The notes: generated from the letters alone by a model not told the origin. DNA of 45,095 bases from an uncultured Phocaeicola sp. (GCA_944320605.1 CALUIE010000015.1:1-45095); one strand, 5' to 3'; shown: positions 24,746 to 34,390, numbered from the stretch's first letter. A program made the numbers and translations.

Positions 24746-24776
24746 TTTGTAAATAAGAAATAAGTTAATACCTTTG
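24746..24776 (+). promoter_or_regulatory. Consensus promoter of a predicted small RNA
   Basis: TTTG at 24746-24749 and TACCTTTG at 24769-24776 with exactly 19 bp between, on the strand opposite to all nearby genes. The expected start is near 24783. Confidence 0.7.
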
Positions 24777-24782
24777 TACTAT

Positions 24783-24844
24783 GTTTTTCATAGTATTAGA
24801 TTTAAGGTTAATAAAGGTTGGAGTACAGCGGTACTCCTTTTTTT
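24783..24844 (+). ncRNA. Predicted short RNA of about 60 nt
   Basis: Bounded by a full consensus promoter and an intrinsic terminator 60 nt downstream, with no plus-strand gene until 27935. Its 5' part (about 24783-24819) is A/T-rich and single-stranded in appearance, with TTAAGGTTAATAAAGG; the 3' part is the terminator hairpin. An ATG at 24781 opens a frame that would run through the terminator, so a peptide is unlikely. It may be a small regulatory RNA; target unknown. I do not match it to a named family. Confidence 0.5.
24820..24844 (+). terminator. Intrinsic terminator of the predicted small RNA
   Basis: GGAGTAC (24820-24826) and GTACTCC (24831-24837) with loop AGCG, followed by seven T (24838-24844) on the plus strand. 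No convergent plus-strand coding gene exists that it could end. Confidence 0.8.
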
Positions 24845-24890
24845 ATGCCTATACTTTAAAGTATTTGTTTTTCGGATTCATATAGAATAT

Positions 24891-24933
24891 AAAAACGCGC
24901 TTTGAATTTGTGATAACATCAAAGCGCGTTTTT
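24891..24933. terminator. Terminator of the nagB / NagB-PIG-L genes
   Basis: A perfect 15-bp stem: 24891-24905 (AAAAACGCGCTTTGA) pairs with 24919-24933, leaving a 13-nt loop and A/T runs on both sides. It lies 21 bp after the stop at 24955 and works in both directions. Confidence 0.85.
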
Positions 24934-24954
24934 ATTTATTATTGATGGAATTTA

Positions 24955-26940
24955 TTATAGTGGCTTGTATTCTACAAATGCTTCCATAGCTTCATAACAT
25001 GCCAATCCTAATCCGTCATATAGAGCGGCAGTTCCACGGTTACGGTCTTCGCTTCTTTGCCAGAACAGACGCTCGTCATTGCCTAAGAATGGAGCACTTT
25101 CCATCTGCGACTGGTGTTTGAGAATAGAATTACGTTTAGCGCGTAGTTCTTCTGGGCTCAAAGGAACAGCCATTTCGATGTTCTCAATCTCCCATTCAGC
25201 CCATGCTCCACGATACATCCATATCCTACAGTCGTTAAGCCATTCGGCACCTGCATTCTTTTCTTCGTCGATAGCCGCAAAAACGGCATCAGTACATACT
25301 CTGTGAGTGCCGTGTGGATCGGCCAGGTCGCCTGCCACGTAAATCTGGTGAGGTTTTACTTCTCTCAGAAGATTAAGAACGATTTCAATGTCAGGAAGAC
25401 TTATAGGATTCTTTTCTATCTTACCTGTTTCGTAGAAAGGAAGATCAAGGAAGTGGCATCTTGACAAAGGAATGTTGTTGTATGTACATGCTGTACGTGC
25501 TTCACCTCTGCGGATGAGACCTTTGATAGTAAGAATATCTCTTGAGTCCATGTCGCCTTCTTTTTTCTCGGCAAAGAACTTCTTTATTTCAGCATATTTG
25601 TCACTGATTGTCTGATTCTGGCTATCATCGAACAACTGGTTGAAACCATTGATGAAGTGCATGAATCTTACAACTTCTTCATCACCAACAGCAATATTAC
25701 CTGATGTTTGATATGCCACGTGTACTTCATGTCCCTGCTGAACAAGTCTTCTCAATGTACCTCCCATTGATATAACGTCATCATCAGGGTGTGGAGAGAA
25801 TACGATAACTCTTTTAGGGAAAGGTTTTGCTCTTTCCGGACGGTAAGTGTCGTCTGCATTAGGTTTTCCACCCGGCCATCCTGTGATTGTGTGCTGGAGA
25901 TCGTTAAATACTTTTATATTTACATTGTATGCGGAACCGTAAAGAGCAAGCAATTCACTCAAACCGTTATCATTGTAGTCCTTGTTGGTGAGTTTCAGAA
26001 TAGGTTTGCCCAATGTCTGACATAACCATACGATAGCACTTCTGATAAGTTTGTTGTTCCATTCGCAGTTTGTTACAAGCCATGGACGTTGTATCCTTGT
26101 CAGATATGCGGCTGCTGCGAGATCTGTACATACCACAGCGTTGGTATGCATCTGAAGGTATGAGGCAGGCAATGTGTCTGTGATTTTTTCCTCTACAGTC
26201 TTGCGTATGATTTCAGCTTTGTCTTCGCCCCATGCAAGCAGGAATACTTTTCTTGCGCCAAGAATGGTTTTGATACCCATTGTAATGGAACAAGGAGGAA
26301 GGTTGTCAACACCAAGGTTGTGAGCCGCTTCCGAGCGTGAAGTACTGTCAAGCAATATCAGGCGTGTAGATGAACTTGCTTGTGAACCTGGTTCGTTCAT
26401 ACCGATAATTCCTTTTCGTCCAATGCCAAGAACAGCTATGTCAATACCTCCGAATGTTTGTATTCTTTGCTCGTATAATCTGCAATGGTCGATGATTGCA
26501 TCCTGCGGAATGCTACCTTCCATTGTGAATATATTCTGTCTGTCAATATCAACCTGTGATATAAACTGTTTCATCAGGTGGCTGAAAGTACTTCCGGCAC
26601 CTTCGTTTACAGGATAGAATTCGTACAGATTGAAAAGTATAACGTTTCTTAAACTTACGCCTTCGTCTTTATGACGTCTTATCAATTCTGTGAACAATGG
26701 TCGCAATGATGAACCTGTGCCAATGGCTATTGTACAGAATTTACCCTCACGTTGTCTATCCTGTATCTTTGCGATTATTTCATCTGCAATGTTTTGAGTT
26801 CCTTCGTCCATAGATTCGAAAATATTTGTAGTGATTTTTTCGAATCTTGTGATAACGGAACGTTCAACAGCATTCTCAGGCTTGTAGTAACGTGTAGAGA
26901 CATTGTTCAATGAGATTTGCGATGTTAGATTTGTGCGCAT
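24955..26940 (-). CDS. NagB-like domain fused to a PIG-L deacetylase
   Basis: A 661-aa cytosolic two-domain protein. Residues about 30-300 are NagB-like (glucosamine-6-phosphate deaminase), but catalytic sites have changed: where nagB has Asp72 (NMDEY) this reads NLYEF with Tyr106, and the Asp141/His143 motif is GIGRKGIIGMNEPG with Lys176 and Ile178; Glu183 remains. So this half is probably not a deaminase, perhaps a sugar-phosphate sensor. Residues about 375-640 are a PIG-L/LmbE zinc deacetylase: FSPHPDDDVISMGGT (His384, Asp387) and GDLADPHGTHRV (His543, His546). It starts 20 bp after nagB in the same unit, so it likely deacetylates an amino-sugar compound; the substrate is unknown. Confidence 0.9.
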   Translation of the reverse strand: MRTNLTSQISLNNVSTRYYKPENAVERSVITRFEKITTNIFESMDEGTQNIADEIIAKIQDRQREGKFCTIAIGTGSSLRPLFTELIRRHKDEGVSLRNVILFNLYEFYPVNEGAGSTFSHLMKQFISQVDIDRQNIFTMEGSIPQDAIIDHCRLYEQRIQTFGGIDIAVLGIGRKGIIGMNEPGSQASSSTRLILLDSTSRSEAAHNLGVDNLPPCSITMGIKTILGARKVFLLAWGEDKAEIIRKTVEEKITDTLPASYLQMHTNAVVCTDLAAAAYLTRIQRPWLVTNCEWNNKLIRSAIVWLCQTLGKPILKLTNKDYNDNGLSELLALYGSAYNVNIKVFNDLQHTITGWPGGKPNADDTYRPERAKPFPKRVIVFSPHPDDDVISMGGTLRRLVQQGHEVHVAYQTSGNIAVGDEEVVRFMHFINGFNQLFDDSQNQTISDKYAEIKKFFAEKKEGDMDSRDILTIKGLIRRGEARTACTYNNIPLSRCHFLDLPFYETGKIEKNPISLPDIEIVLNLLREVKPHQIYVAGDLADPHGTHRVCTDAVFAAIDEEKNAGAEWLNDCRIWMYRGAWAEWEIENIEMAVPLSPEELRAKRNSILKHQSQMESAPFLGNDERLFWQRSEDRNRGTAALYDGLGLACYEAMEAFVEYKPL

Positions 26941-26960
26941 AAACTCTCGTTTTGTTGTTA

Positions 26961-27752
26961 TTAAATATTGTTTCTTTCTATATCTTTGAAGTATTTGTAT
27001 GTGCCTACTTTAAGTTCATCTGTAGCAGCCTCATCACATACGATAATACCATGTTGGTGCATCTGAAGGGCACTGATTGTCCACATCTGTGTGATACCGC
27101 CTTCTACTGCATGTTGTAAAGCGCGTGCTTTGTTGTGTCCGTTACAGATAATCAAAACTTCTTTAGCAGACAGTACAGTACCTACACCTACTGTAAGAGC
27201 TGTTTTAGGAACTTTGTTAACATCGTTGTCGAAGAAACGTGAGTTAGCGATAATTGTGTCTGTTGTAAGAGTTTTCACACGGGTACGTGATGTAAGTGAA
27301 GAACCCGGTTCGTTGAATGCAATATGTCCGTCAGGACCTATACCTCCGAGGAACAAGTCTATACCTCCGAATTTTTCAATTTCTTTTTCGTAATTGGCAC
27401 ACTCTGCTTCAAGGTCAGCGGCATTACCATTCAGAATGTGTATGTTTTCTTTACAAATGTCTATATGATTGAAGAAATTGTTGAACATGAAAGAATGGTA
27501 GCTTTCAGGATGTGATTCCGGGAGACCTACATATTCGTCCATGTTGAATGTAACTACATTTTTAAATGAGACTTTACCTTGCTTGTTCAGTTCAATCAAG
27601 GCTTTGTACATTCCAAGTGGAGATGAACCTGTAGGAAGACCCAAAACGAAAGGTTTTTCTTTAGTAGGATTAGCTGCATTGATTTTTTTTGCAACATAAT
27701 TTGCTGCCCAATTAGAGATTGACTGATAGTCCGGTTCGATAATTACTCTCAT
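26961..27752 (-). CDS. nagB: Glucosamine-6-phosphate deaminase
   Basis: Turns glucosamine-6-phosphate into fructose-6-phosphate and ammonia, feeding N-acetylglucosamine or mucin and host glycan breakdown into glycolysis. The 263-aa chain has the full active site at E. coli positions: Asp72 in NMDEY, Asp141 and His143 in GPDGHIAF, Glu148 in NEPG. The N-terminal [12 protein letters not shown] phosphate-binding loop is present. Complete and of normal length. It is divergently arranged with a ROK regulator, has its own consensus promoter, and precedes the NagB-like/PIG-L fusion by 20 bp. Confidence 0.97.
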   Translation of the reverse strand: MRVIIEPDYQSISNWAANYVAKKINAANPTKEKPFVLGLPTGSSPLGMYKALIELNKQGKVSFKNVVTFNMDEYVGLPESHPESYHSFMFNNFFNHIDICKENIHILNGNAADLEAECANYEKEIEKFGGIDLFLGGIGPDGHIAFNEPGSSLTSRTRVKTLTTDTIIANSRFFDNDVNKVPKTALTVGVGTVLSAKEVLIICNGHNKARALQHAVEGGITQMWTISALQMHQHGIIVCDEAATDELKVGTYKYFKDIERNNI

Positions 27753-27824
27753 GATTTTTTGGTTTTATTAGTTTATAAATTTAGTTAACTATACTCTTGT
27801 ATATGAAATATTTTGATAACTATG

Positions 27825-27856
27825 CAAAGATACCTATCATAAATTAGAAAGGCAAA
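27825..27856 (-). promoter_or_regulatory. Promoter of nagB
   Basis: On the minus strand TTTG (27853-27856) and TATCTTTG (27825-27832) are 20 bp apart, a full consensus match. Transcript start is near 27818, about 66 nt before the nagB ATG. Confidence 0.72.
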
Positions 27857-27882
27857 TAAAAAAAAAGATTTTTTATAGGTAT
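27830..27882. promoter_or_regulatory. Candidate ROK operator pair
   Basis: ATACCTAT at 27830-27837 and its reverse complement ATAGGTAT at 27875-27882 are 45 bp apart start to start, in the 182-bp gap between nagB and the ROK gene. The first overlaps the nagB -7 box; the second lies near the -33 region of the ROK promoter. Two inverted half-sites over two divergent promoters fit one repressor acting on both; this is inference. Confidence 0.4.
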
Positions 27883-27900
27883 GATATTAAAAAAAACTAT

Positions 27901-27908
27901 TATTTTTG
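27901..27908 (+). promoter_or_regulatory. Putative -7 box of the ROK regulator gene
   Basis: TATTTTTG (TAnnTTTG pattern), 26 bp before the ROK start; the -33 box is poor. Leader would be about 20 nt. Confidence 0.45.
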
Positions 27909-27934
27909 TAGCATATACTATAAAAACTATAAAT

Positions 27935-29137
27935 ATGGGACAGAGGCTATTGGATGAAATTAAGAAAGGAACAAAGAGTGCTACGATGAAACGTCGTATT
28001 ATCACTCACTTTATATATAATGGTGATGCTACAATAACTGACCTTTCTAAGGATATGGATTTAAGTATTCCTACCATTACAAAGTTGGTAGATGAAATGT
28101 GCGAGGATGGATATGTAGATGATAATGGTAAATTGGAAACTAACGGGGGAAGACATCCTAATTTATATGGCTTAAATCCTGATGCTGGTTACTTCCTTGG
28201 CGTGGAAGCGGAACAGAATTATTTGAGTTTCTGTGTGGTTAACTTTAGAGGGGAGATAGTTGATTATAAGACAGGTGTTCCTTTTAAACGTGAGAATACT
28301 GTGGAATGTCTGGATAAAATGTGTGATGAAATATTGTTGTATATAAGTTCATTGCCATATAAAAAGGAAAAATATCTTAATGTTTGTGTCGCATTGCATG
28401 GACGTGTAAATCCTTTTACCGGATGTAGCTATGGTACTTTTAATTTCGCACAGACACCAATAAGTGAAATGATAACAGACAGAATCGGGATTAGTGCATG
28501 TGTGGATAATGACAGTAGAACGACTGCGTACGGTGAGTATATGTTGCATTCTGTGAAGTGTCCTAAGAACCTTATTTTTATTAATATAAGCTGGGGGCTT
28601 GGTATGGGTATAATAATCGATGGGAAATTATACAATGGAATGTCAGGATTTGCCGGTGAGTTTGGACATAATTATGGATATGACAATCAGCAGATATGCC
28701 ATTGCGGTAAGAAAGGATGTATAGAAACAGAAGTTTCATGTTCTGCTTTATACAGGAAATTCATTGAACGACTGAAAAAAGGGGAGAGTTCAGTCATTTT
28801 GAAGGAAAAATCTATAGAGGATATTAAACTTGATGATATTTTCAATGCTGTTGATAGAGAGGATGTTTTGGCTATAGAACTTGTGGAAGAAATAGGACAG
28901 AAACTTGGACGTCATATAGGTGGATTAATCAATATATTTAATCCGGAACAGGTCATCATTGGCGGTGATTTGTCTAAGGTGGGAGATTATCTTCTCCATC
29001 CTATTATATCCGCTATAAGAAAACATACGTTGAACATGATGTATCGTGATTCGGATATCGTATTGTCTGAATTAAAAGAAAAAGCGAATGCAGTTGGAGC
29101 TGCATTATTATCAAGAAGTAATCTTTTTGTAATATAA
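27935..29137 (+). CDS. ROK-family regulator (NagC/Mlc type)
   Basis: A 400-aa repressor-type ROK protein, likely sensing an amino sugar or its phosphate. The N-terminal winged helix (about 15-70; ATITDLSKDMDLSIPTITKL) precedes the sugar-kinase-like fold. The ROK zinc motif CHCGKKGCIETE and the preceding GFAGEFGHN segment (Glu and His of the family) are intact. I start at 27935 (MGQRLLDEI); an in-frame ATG 54 bp upstream would place the promoter box inside the gene. Divergence from nagB suggests control of that gene. Confidence 0.9.
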   Translation: MGQRLLDEIKKGTKSATMKRRIITHFIYNGDATITDLSKDMDLSIPTITKLVDEMCEDGYVDDNGKLETNGGRHPNLYGLNPDAGYFLGVEAEQNYLSFCVVNFRGEIVDYKTGVPFKRENTVECLDKMCDEILLYISSLPYKKEKYLNVCVALHGRVNPFTGCSYGTFNFAQTPISEMITDRIGISACVDNDSRTTAYGEYMLHSVKCPKNLIFINISWGLGMGIIIDGKLYNGMSGFAGEFGHNYGYDNQQICHCGKKGCIETEVSCSALYRKFIERLKKGESSVILKEKSIEDIKLDDIFNAVDREDVLAIELVEEIGQKLGRHIGGLINIFNPEQVIIGGDLSKVGDYLLHPIISAIRKHTLNMMYRDSDIVLSELKEKANAVGAALLSRSNLFVI

Positions 29138-29163
29138 TATTGTTATCTTTGATATTTAAAATG

Positions 29164-29195
29164 AAAGCTGTCAGGTTAAAAAACTTGACAGCTTT
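29164..29195. terminator. Bidirectional terminator between the ROK and HAD genes
   Basis: 14-bp stem (29164-29177 with 29182-29195; AAAGCTGTCA pairing with TGACAGCTTT plus four pairs including one G-U), loop of 4, with a T-rich tail on the plus strand. It ends both convergent genes. Confidence 0.85.
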
Positions 29196-29199
29196 TCTT

Positions 29200-29931
29200 T
29201 TATTTATTTATTATTTCTCTAAATAGGTCCCATTTCTCGGAAAGTTCCTGCATTGAACGGAACAGAAGATTTGCTCCTTCATTTAGTAGGGCTGAGTCTG
29301 GTAGCGGTCCTGTATTTACGGCTATCGTAAAAATTCCTGCTGCAACTCCTGCTTTTACGCCGAGAGGAGCATTTTCTACTACTACAGCTTCATTGGGAGC
29401 GATGCCTACCTTTTTTAGTCCCATAAGGTATGGCTCGGGATTAGGTTTGCCGTATTTAACGTCGAATGCTGTAACCATAAATTCCTTCTGGAATATACCT
29501 GGAAAATGATGATTAAGATTGTCTAAAAGTGATAACTGACCTGACCCTGTAACGAGTACTGGCTGAAGACCAGATTCTTTTATATTACGTAGTAATGTAT
29601 ATGCTCCCTTCATAGGCTCAGCTTTAGGAAGACTGTTGAAAATATCGCTTTTGGTTTGATATATCTTTTTAATCTCTTCTTCATCTGCGTTGTAGCCCCT
29701 TTCGCGCATACATACTATATTTATAGTACTTGCTCCGGTACGTCCTTCGTGCATGTATGCTTCTTCTTCACTTAGATTCATGCCATAAATAGCCATGGCT
29801 TTGTTCCATGCTTTTGCATGATTTTTCATCGAGTCGAACAAAACACCGTCCATATCGAATAGAACGGCTTTTAGATTTATCTTGTTATATCCTTTTTCTT
29901 TTAAGTAGTTTTGTATTGCTTGTTCAAACAT
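29200..29931 (-). CDS. HAD-family phosphatase (beta-phosphoglucomutase-like)
   Basis: A 243-aa cytosolic hydrolase of the HAD superfamily, subfamily I. The nucleophile motif is FDMDGVLFDS (first Asp attacks phosphate, near residues 25-34), then LVTGSG (motif II) and a GKPNPEPYLMGLKKVG lysine region, with VVVENAPLGVKAGVAAG as motif III/IV. It resembles beta-phosphoglucomutase and sugar-phosphate phosphatases. The block lysS, gpsA, pgi and this gene in the same order suggests a role in sugar-phosphate metabolism. Substrate is not evident from sequence. The gap to pgi holds a hairpin (29954-29990). Confidence 0.88.
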   Translation of the reverse strand: MFEQAIQNYLKEKGYNKINLKAVLFDMDGVLFDSMKNHAKAWNKAMAIYGMNLSEEEAYMHEGRTGASTINIVCMRERGYNADEEEIKKIYQTKSDIFNSLPKAEPMKGAYTLLRNIKESGLQPVLVTGSGQLSLLDNLNHHFPGIFQKEFMVTAFDVKYGKPNPEPYLMGLKKVGIAPNEAVVVENAPLGVKAGVAAGIFTIAVNTGPLPDSALLNEGANLLFRSMQELSEKWDLFREIINK

Positions 29932-29953
29932 TAGCGGTATTTTATATCATTTA

Positions 29954-29990
29954 AAGGCACGTATTACAGCGATGCCGTAGTACGTGCCTT
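29954..29990. terminator. Hairpin between pgi and the HAD gene
   Basis: AAGGCACGTA (29954-29963) pairs with TACGTGCCTT (29981-29990), extending inward by four more pairs to a 9-nt loop. A weak T run follows on the minus strand, so it may be a partial terminator or an intercistronic processing hairpin. Confidence 0.55.
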
Positions 29991-30015
29991 GTTATTTCTG
30001 TTAGTTTATGAGTTT

Positions 30016-31371
30016 TTATTTTTTCAGACGAGCTTGAATTGCTTCTGATTCTTTTTCGTAACCAGGTTTGTTGAGCAGAGCAAACATGTTCTTCTTATAT
30101 GCCTCAACTCCCGGCTGGTTGAATGGGTTTACTGCAAGAATGTAACCACTTATACCACAGGCCTTTTCGAAGAAGTAGATCAACTGTCCGATGTAGTATT
30201 CGTTCAATGTAGGAACAGATACTCTCATGTTTGGAACGCCACCGTCAACGTGTGCAAGTTGAGTTCCAAGTTCAGCCATCTTGTTTACTTCGTCCACTCT
30301 CTTGCCTGCAAGGAAGTTCAGACCGTCAAGGTTCTGTTCGTCTGTAGGAACACGCAATTCGTGGTTAGGAGTTTCTATAGAGATAACAGTTTCATATATT
30401 GTACGTTCACCTTCTTGAATCCACTGACCCATTGAGTGGAGGTCTGTAGAGAAGTCAACTGAGCTAGGGTAGATACCTTTTCCGTCTTTACCTTCTGATT
30501 CTCCGTAAAGCTGTTTCCACCATTCGTTGAAGTAATGAAGTTTTGGCTGGAAGTTAACTAAGATTTCAATCTTCTTTCCGTTGCGGTAAAGCTCGTTACG
30601 AGTTGCTGCGTAAAGAGCTGCTGGGTTTTCATACATATTTTCGTTTGCACAAACTTCTTCCATTTTACGTGCACCTTCAACCAGTTTCTCAATATCAATA
30701 CCTGCTACTGCTATAGGAAGTAAACCTACTGGGGTAAGAACAGAGAAACGTCCGCCTACATTGTCAGGTATGATGAATGATTTGTAACCTTCGTTGTCAG
30801 CAGTTACACGTGCGGCACCTTTCTTTGCATCAGTAACGGCTACGATAACCTTGCGTGCCATTTCTTTGCCACGCTGGTCTTCGCACTGCTTTTTAAGAAG
30901 ACGGAATGCAAGTGCAGTTTCGGTAGTTGTTCCTGATTTTGATATGTTGATTACACCAAATTTTTTATTCTTAAGGAAACTTGTCAATTCGTATAGATAG
31001 TCTTCGCCAATGTTGTGTCCTGCGAAAATTATAGTAGGTTCTCCTGCTTTCTTTTCTTTTAGCCACTGGAAGCTGTCAGACATTGCCTCTATTACTGCGC
31101 GTGCACCAAGATAGCTACCGCCGATACCTGCAACAACCACTACTTCGCAGTTCTCACGAAGAACTTTAGCTGTAGCTTTAATATCTTCGATATGTTCTTT
31201 AGTTATAGAAGATGGAAGATGAAGCCATCCGAGGAAGTCATTACCAAGTCCTGTTCCTTTTTCAAGGGTTTCCATGTAAGTCTTAACCAATGGCTCGTAA
31301 GAAGCCAATTTTCCTTCTGCCATGAAACTGACAGAGTTTTCGATGTTCAATTTAATATTTTCCATATTCAT
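30016..31371 (-). CDS. pgi: Glucose-6-phosphate isomerase
   Basis: Interconverts glucose-6-phosphate and fructose-6-phosphate in the cytosol. The 451-aa chain is the short bacterial form. Family features are [19 protein letters not shown] (phosphate-binding region), [14 protein letters not shown], the [16 protein letters not shown] signature and the C-terminal [15 protein letters not shown]. The start is ambiguous between ATG at 31371 and at 31365; I give the longer. It begins 4 bp after the gpsA stop, as part of one unit. Confidence 0.96.
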   Translation of the reverse strand: MNMENIKLNIENSVSFMAEGKLASYEPLVKTYMETLEKGTGLGNDFLGWLHLPSSITKEHIEDIKATAKVLRENCEVVVVAGIGGSYLGARAVIEAMSDSFQWLKEKKAGEPTIIFAGHNIGEDYLYELTSFLKNKKFGVINISKSGTTTETALAFRLLKKQCEDQRGKEMARKVIVAVTDAKKGAARVTADNEGYKSFIIPDNVGGRFSVLTPVGLLPIAVAGIDIEKLVEGARKMEEVCANENMYENPAALYAATRNELYRNGKKIEILVNFQPKLHYFNEWWKQLYGESEGKDGKGIYPSSVDFSTDLHSMGQWIQEGERTIYETVISIETPNHELRVPTDEQNLDGLNFLAGKRVDEVNKMAELGTQLAHVDGGVPNMRVSVPTLNEYYIGQLIYFFEKACGISGYILAVNPFNQPGVEAYKKNMFALLNKPGYEKESEAIQARLKK

Positions 31372-31375
31372 AAGT

Positions 31376-32371
31376 TTATCTGAATGAGTCTGTTAAAAGC
31401 TTTATTTCTATCATAGGAGTTATGCGTTCGTACAAAATGTTATAGACAGCGTCAACTATAGGCATATTAACGTGCAGATGTTTGTTTAATTCCTTGATGC
31501 ATTTCGTCCCGTAATATCCTTCGGCAATCATTTCCATTTCTATTTGTGCACTTTTTACGGAATATCCTTTTCCTATCATCGTACCAAAAACACGGTTACG
31601 GCTGAAATTAGAATAACTGGTTACCAGTAAGTCGCCAAGATAGGCAGAATCATTTGTACATCTATCTACAGGATGTACTGTATTCAGGAAACGGTTCATC
31701 TCTTGAATAGCATTGGAAATTAGTACTGCTTGGAAATTATCGCCATATTTCAGTCCGCTACAGATTCCTGCAGCGATAGCATATACGTTTTTCAATACGG
31801 AAGCATATTCTATGCCTGCCACATCTGTGTTTACAGAAGTTTTTATATAGTGTCCTGCCAATTGTTGTGCGAATATCTTAGCCTTTTCAATATCTTTACA
31901 TCCTACTGTCAGGTATGAAAGCCTTTCAAGTGCTACTTCTTCAGCATGACATGGACCTGCTAATACGGCAATGTTTTCTTCAGGAACATCATATACCTTA
32001 TTGAAATAGTCCGAAACAATCAGATTTTCGTCAGGTACGATACCTTTTATGGCTGTAACGATGAATTTATCCTTGATTTTTGTTTTCAGTTTCTTTAGAT
32101 GACTTTTAAGGTAAGGCGATGGGGTAACGAAAATCAGTGTATCTGATTCTCTTACCACTTTATTAATATCAGATGAAAAGTTGATATTCTTAACATTGAA
32201 GCGTACACTTGTAAGATAAGCCGGATTGTGCCCGAGACGTTTGAAATCTTCTATTCTGTCGTCCCTACGCATATACCAGTTTATTGATTCGGCTTGGGTA
32301 AGAATAATCTTTGCGATAGCTGTTGCCCAGCTACCTCCTCCCATAATAGCTATTTTACCAGGGAATTTCAC
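31376..32371 (-). CDS. gpsA: NAD(P)H-dependent glycerol-3-phosphate dehydrogenase
   Basis: Makes sn-glycerol-3-phosphate from dihydroxyacetone phosphate for phospholipid synthesis. The 331-aa protein starts with a Rossmann motif [16 protein letters not shown], has the [13 protein letters not shown] region, the catalytic-lysine region [17 protein letters not shown] and an [10 protein letters not shown] segment. Complete. It lies between lysS (gap 96 bp with a hairpin) and pgi (4 bp). Confidence 0.95.
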   Translation of the reverse strand: MKFPGKIAIMGGGSWATAIAKIILTQAESINWYMRRDDRIEDFKRLGHNPAYLTSVRFNVKNINFSSDINKVVRESDTLIFVTPSPYLKSHLKKLKTKIKDKFIVTAIKGIVPDENLIVSDYFNKVYDVPEENIAVLAGPCHAEEVALERLSYLTVGCKDIEKAKIFAQQLAGHYIKTSVNTDVAGIEYASVLKNVYAIAAGICSGLKYGDNFQAVLISNAIQEMNRFLNTVHPVDRCTNDSAYLGDLLVTSYSNFSRNRVFGTMIGKGYSVKSAQIEMEMIAEGYYGTKCIKELNKHLHVNMPIVDAVYNILYERITPMIEIKLLTDSFR

Positions 32372-32410
32372 TTTGGCAATTATTTTATTGGTTTTTAAGT
32401 TCTTAAGTCT

Positions 32411-32455
32411 TTAAGTTTGTAAGTTCTTGATTTGTCTCAAAACTTACAAACTTAA
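32411..32455. repeat. Perfect 15-bp inverted repeat between lysS and gpsA
   Basis: 32411-32425 and 32441-32455 are exact reverse complements (TTAAGTTTGTAAGTT), with a 15-nt spacer. The gap also carries AAGTT-like units (AAGTTC, AAGTCT, AAGTTT, AAGTTC) at 9-11 bp steps near 32397-32425. It may be an attenuator hairpin or a simple repeat; no strong T run follows. Confidence 0.6.
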
Positions 32456-32467
32456 AAGGCTAAATAC

Positions 32468-34198
32468 TTATTTTATATTCTGTATCCAATTGCTGACTTC
32501 GTCAACTGTAGGATTTTTCAGTTCAAGTTTATACTTCTTGTTTACTCCGCAGATGTCCATGTGAAGTTTCTGAGGATTTACGTCCTTCATGTCTGCTACC
32601 ATGTTGTATCCGGCTTTCTGGATCAGTGCTACCCATTCTTCCGGAACTCCTATTTCCATGAATTTAGCAGGAGCATCCTTTGGTATCACCTTTTCAGGTC
32701 TCATTTGAGGGAAGAATAATACTTCCTGGATTGTACTCTGACCTGTCATAAGCATAACCAGACGGTCCATACCTATACCCATACCTGATGTAGGAGGCAT
32801 ACCGTATTCAAGTGCGCGTACAAAGTCCTTGTCGATAATCATAGCTTCGTCGTCACCCTTTTCGCTAAGTCTCATCTGCTCTTCGAAACGCTCAAGCTGG
32901 TCTATTGGGTCGTTAAGCTCAGAATATGCGTTACACAATTCCTTACCGTTTACCATAAGTTCGAAACGTTCTGTCAAGTCAGGATTGCTGCGGTGACGCT
33001 TAGTAAGCGGAGACATTTCGATAGGGTAGTCAGTGATGAATGTAGGCTGTATGTAGTTGCCTTCGCAGAATTCGCCGAAGATTTCGTCGATAAGCTTGCC
33101 TTTACCCATTGTGTCATCAATTTCCATGTTGAGTTTCTTGCAAACTTCACGAATCTGGTCTTCGTTCATGCCTGTAAGGTCGTAACCAGTGAATTCCTTT
33201 ATAGAATCAAGCATAGTAACACGCTTGAAAGGAGCCTTAAAGTTGATGATATTGTCACCTACTTTAACTTCTGTAGTACCGTTTACGTCAAGACAGATCT
33301 TTTCGATCATGTTTTCTGTGAACTTCATCATCCAGTTGTAATCTTTGTATGCCACGTAGATTTCCATACAAGTAAACTCCGGATTATGTGTGCGGTCCAT
33401 ACCTTCGTTACGGAAGTTTTTACCGATTTCGTAAACACCTTCGAACCCACCCACTATAAGACGTTTCAAGTATAGTTCGCTGGCGATACGCATGTACAAA
33501 GGAATGTCAAGCGCATTGTGGTGAGTGATGAACGGACGTGCTGCCGCGCCACCTGCAATAGCCTGAAGTATAGGAGTCTCAACTTCAATATAACCTTTAG
33601 AGTTGAAATATTCGCGCATTGAATTGTAAACCTTATTGCGCTTAAGGAATATGTCTTTCACTCCGTCGTTTACCACGAGGTCAACATAACGCTGGCGGTA
33701 ACGGAGTTCAGGATCTTCGAACTTGTCGTAAGCCACTCCATCTTTATATTTTACGATAGGAAGCGGTTTGATAGATTTAGACAGAACTGTAAGTTTCTTT
33801 GCGTGGATTGAGATTTCACCCATCTGTGTGCGGAATACAAAACCTTCAATGCCGACAAAGTCACCCAAATCAAGTAAACGTTTGAAAACTACATTGTATA
33901 AATCCTTGTTCTCATCAGGACAGATGTCATCGCGAGTGATATAAACCTGAATACGACCTTTTGAATCTTGTAATTCGATAAAAGACGCTTTACCCATTAC
34001 GCGGCGTGACATTATACGTCCGGCTACAGAAACCATGCGAGGCTCTGCTTCATCATCTTTGAATTCATCTTTTATATCAGTAGAAAATGCGTTTGTTACA
34101 TACTCTGCTGCAGGATACGGGTCTATGCCCATAGCTCTCATCTCATTCAGACTGTTGCGTCTGATAATTTCCTGTTCACTTAGTTCTAATACGTTCAT
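32468..34198 (-). CDS. lysS: Lysyl-tRNA synthetase, class II
   Basis: Charges tRNA-Lys. The 576-aa chain has the OB-fold anticodon-binding domain at about 50-170 and class II motifs: motif 2 [15 protein letters not shown] and motif 3 [16 protein letters not shown], both in order. The C-terminal extension of about 70 aa past motif 3 ([19 protein letters not shown]) is usual in Bacteroidetes. A -7-like box lies upstream. It is the first gene of a unit with gpsA, pgi and a HAD phosphatase. Confidence 0.96.
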   Translation of the reverse strand: MNVLELSEQEIIRRNSLNEMRAMGIDPYPAAEYVTNAFSTDIKDEFKDDEAEPRMVSVAGRIMSRRVMGKASFIELQDSKGRIQVYITRDDICPDENKDLYNVVFKRLLDLGDFVGIEGFVFRTQMGEISIHAKKLTVLSKSIKPLPIVKYKDGVAYDKFEDPELRYRQRYVDLVVNDGVKDIFLKRNKVYNSMREYFNSKGYIEVETPILQAIAGGAAARPFITHHNALDIPLYMRIASELYLKRLIVGGFEGVYEIGKNFRNEGMDRTHNPEFTCMEIYVAYKDYNWMMKFTENMIEKICLDVNGTTEVKVGDNIINFKAPFKRVTMLDSIKEFTGYDLTGMNEDQIREVCKKLNMEIDDTMGKGKLIDEIFGEFCEGNYIQPTFITDYPIEMSPLTKRHRSNPDLTERFELMVNGKELCNAYSELNDPIDQLERFEEQMRLSEKGDDEAMIIDKDFVRALEYGMPPTSGMGIGMDRLVMLMTGQSTIQEVLFFPQMRPEKVIPKDAPAKFMEIGVPEEWVALIQKAGYNMVADMKDVNPQKLHMDICGVNKKYKLELKNPTVDEVSNWIQNIK

Positions 34199-34225
34199 TT
34201 CTTATATATTAACTATATTTTGGTA

Positions 34226-34233
34226 CAAAAATA
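34226..34233 (-). promoter_or_regulatory. Putative -7 box of lysS
   Basis: TATTTTTG on the minus strand, 28 bp before the lysS start; the -33 box is not clear. Confidence 0.45.
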
Positions 34234-34390
34234 AGAAACATTTCGGAATATATTAATATATGTATGATACTTTTTGCTTAAATAACCGAACATACACCTT
34301 ATAGAAAATGTTTTTTATAGTGCATAATATTGCTTTTCGCTATCAAAAATATTCAATTGTCCGCATTTGTCAAATAAAATGTCGTAATTT

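Noticed and set aside
24781-24885. A small peptide starting with ATG at 24781
   Set aside because: The frame passes through the terminator hairpin, and the ATG lies at or before the expected transcript start.
32993-33475. A 160-codon open frame on the plus strand
   Set aside because: Antisense to lysS motif 2 and the catalytic core; no family signature.
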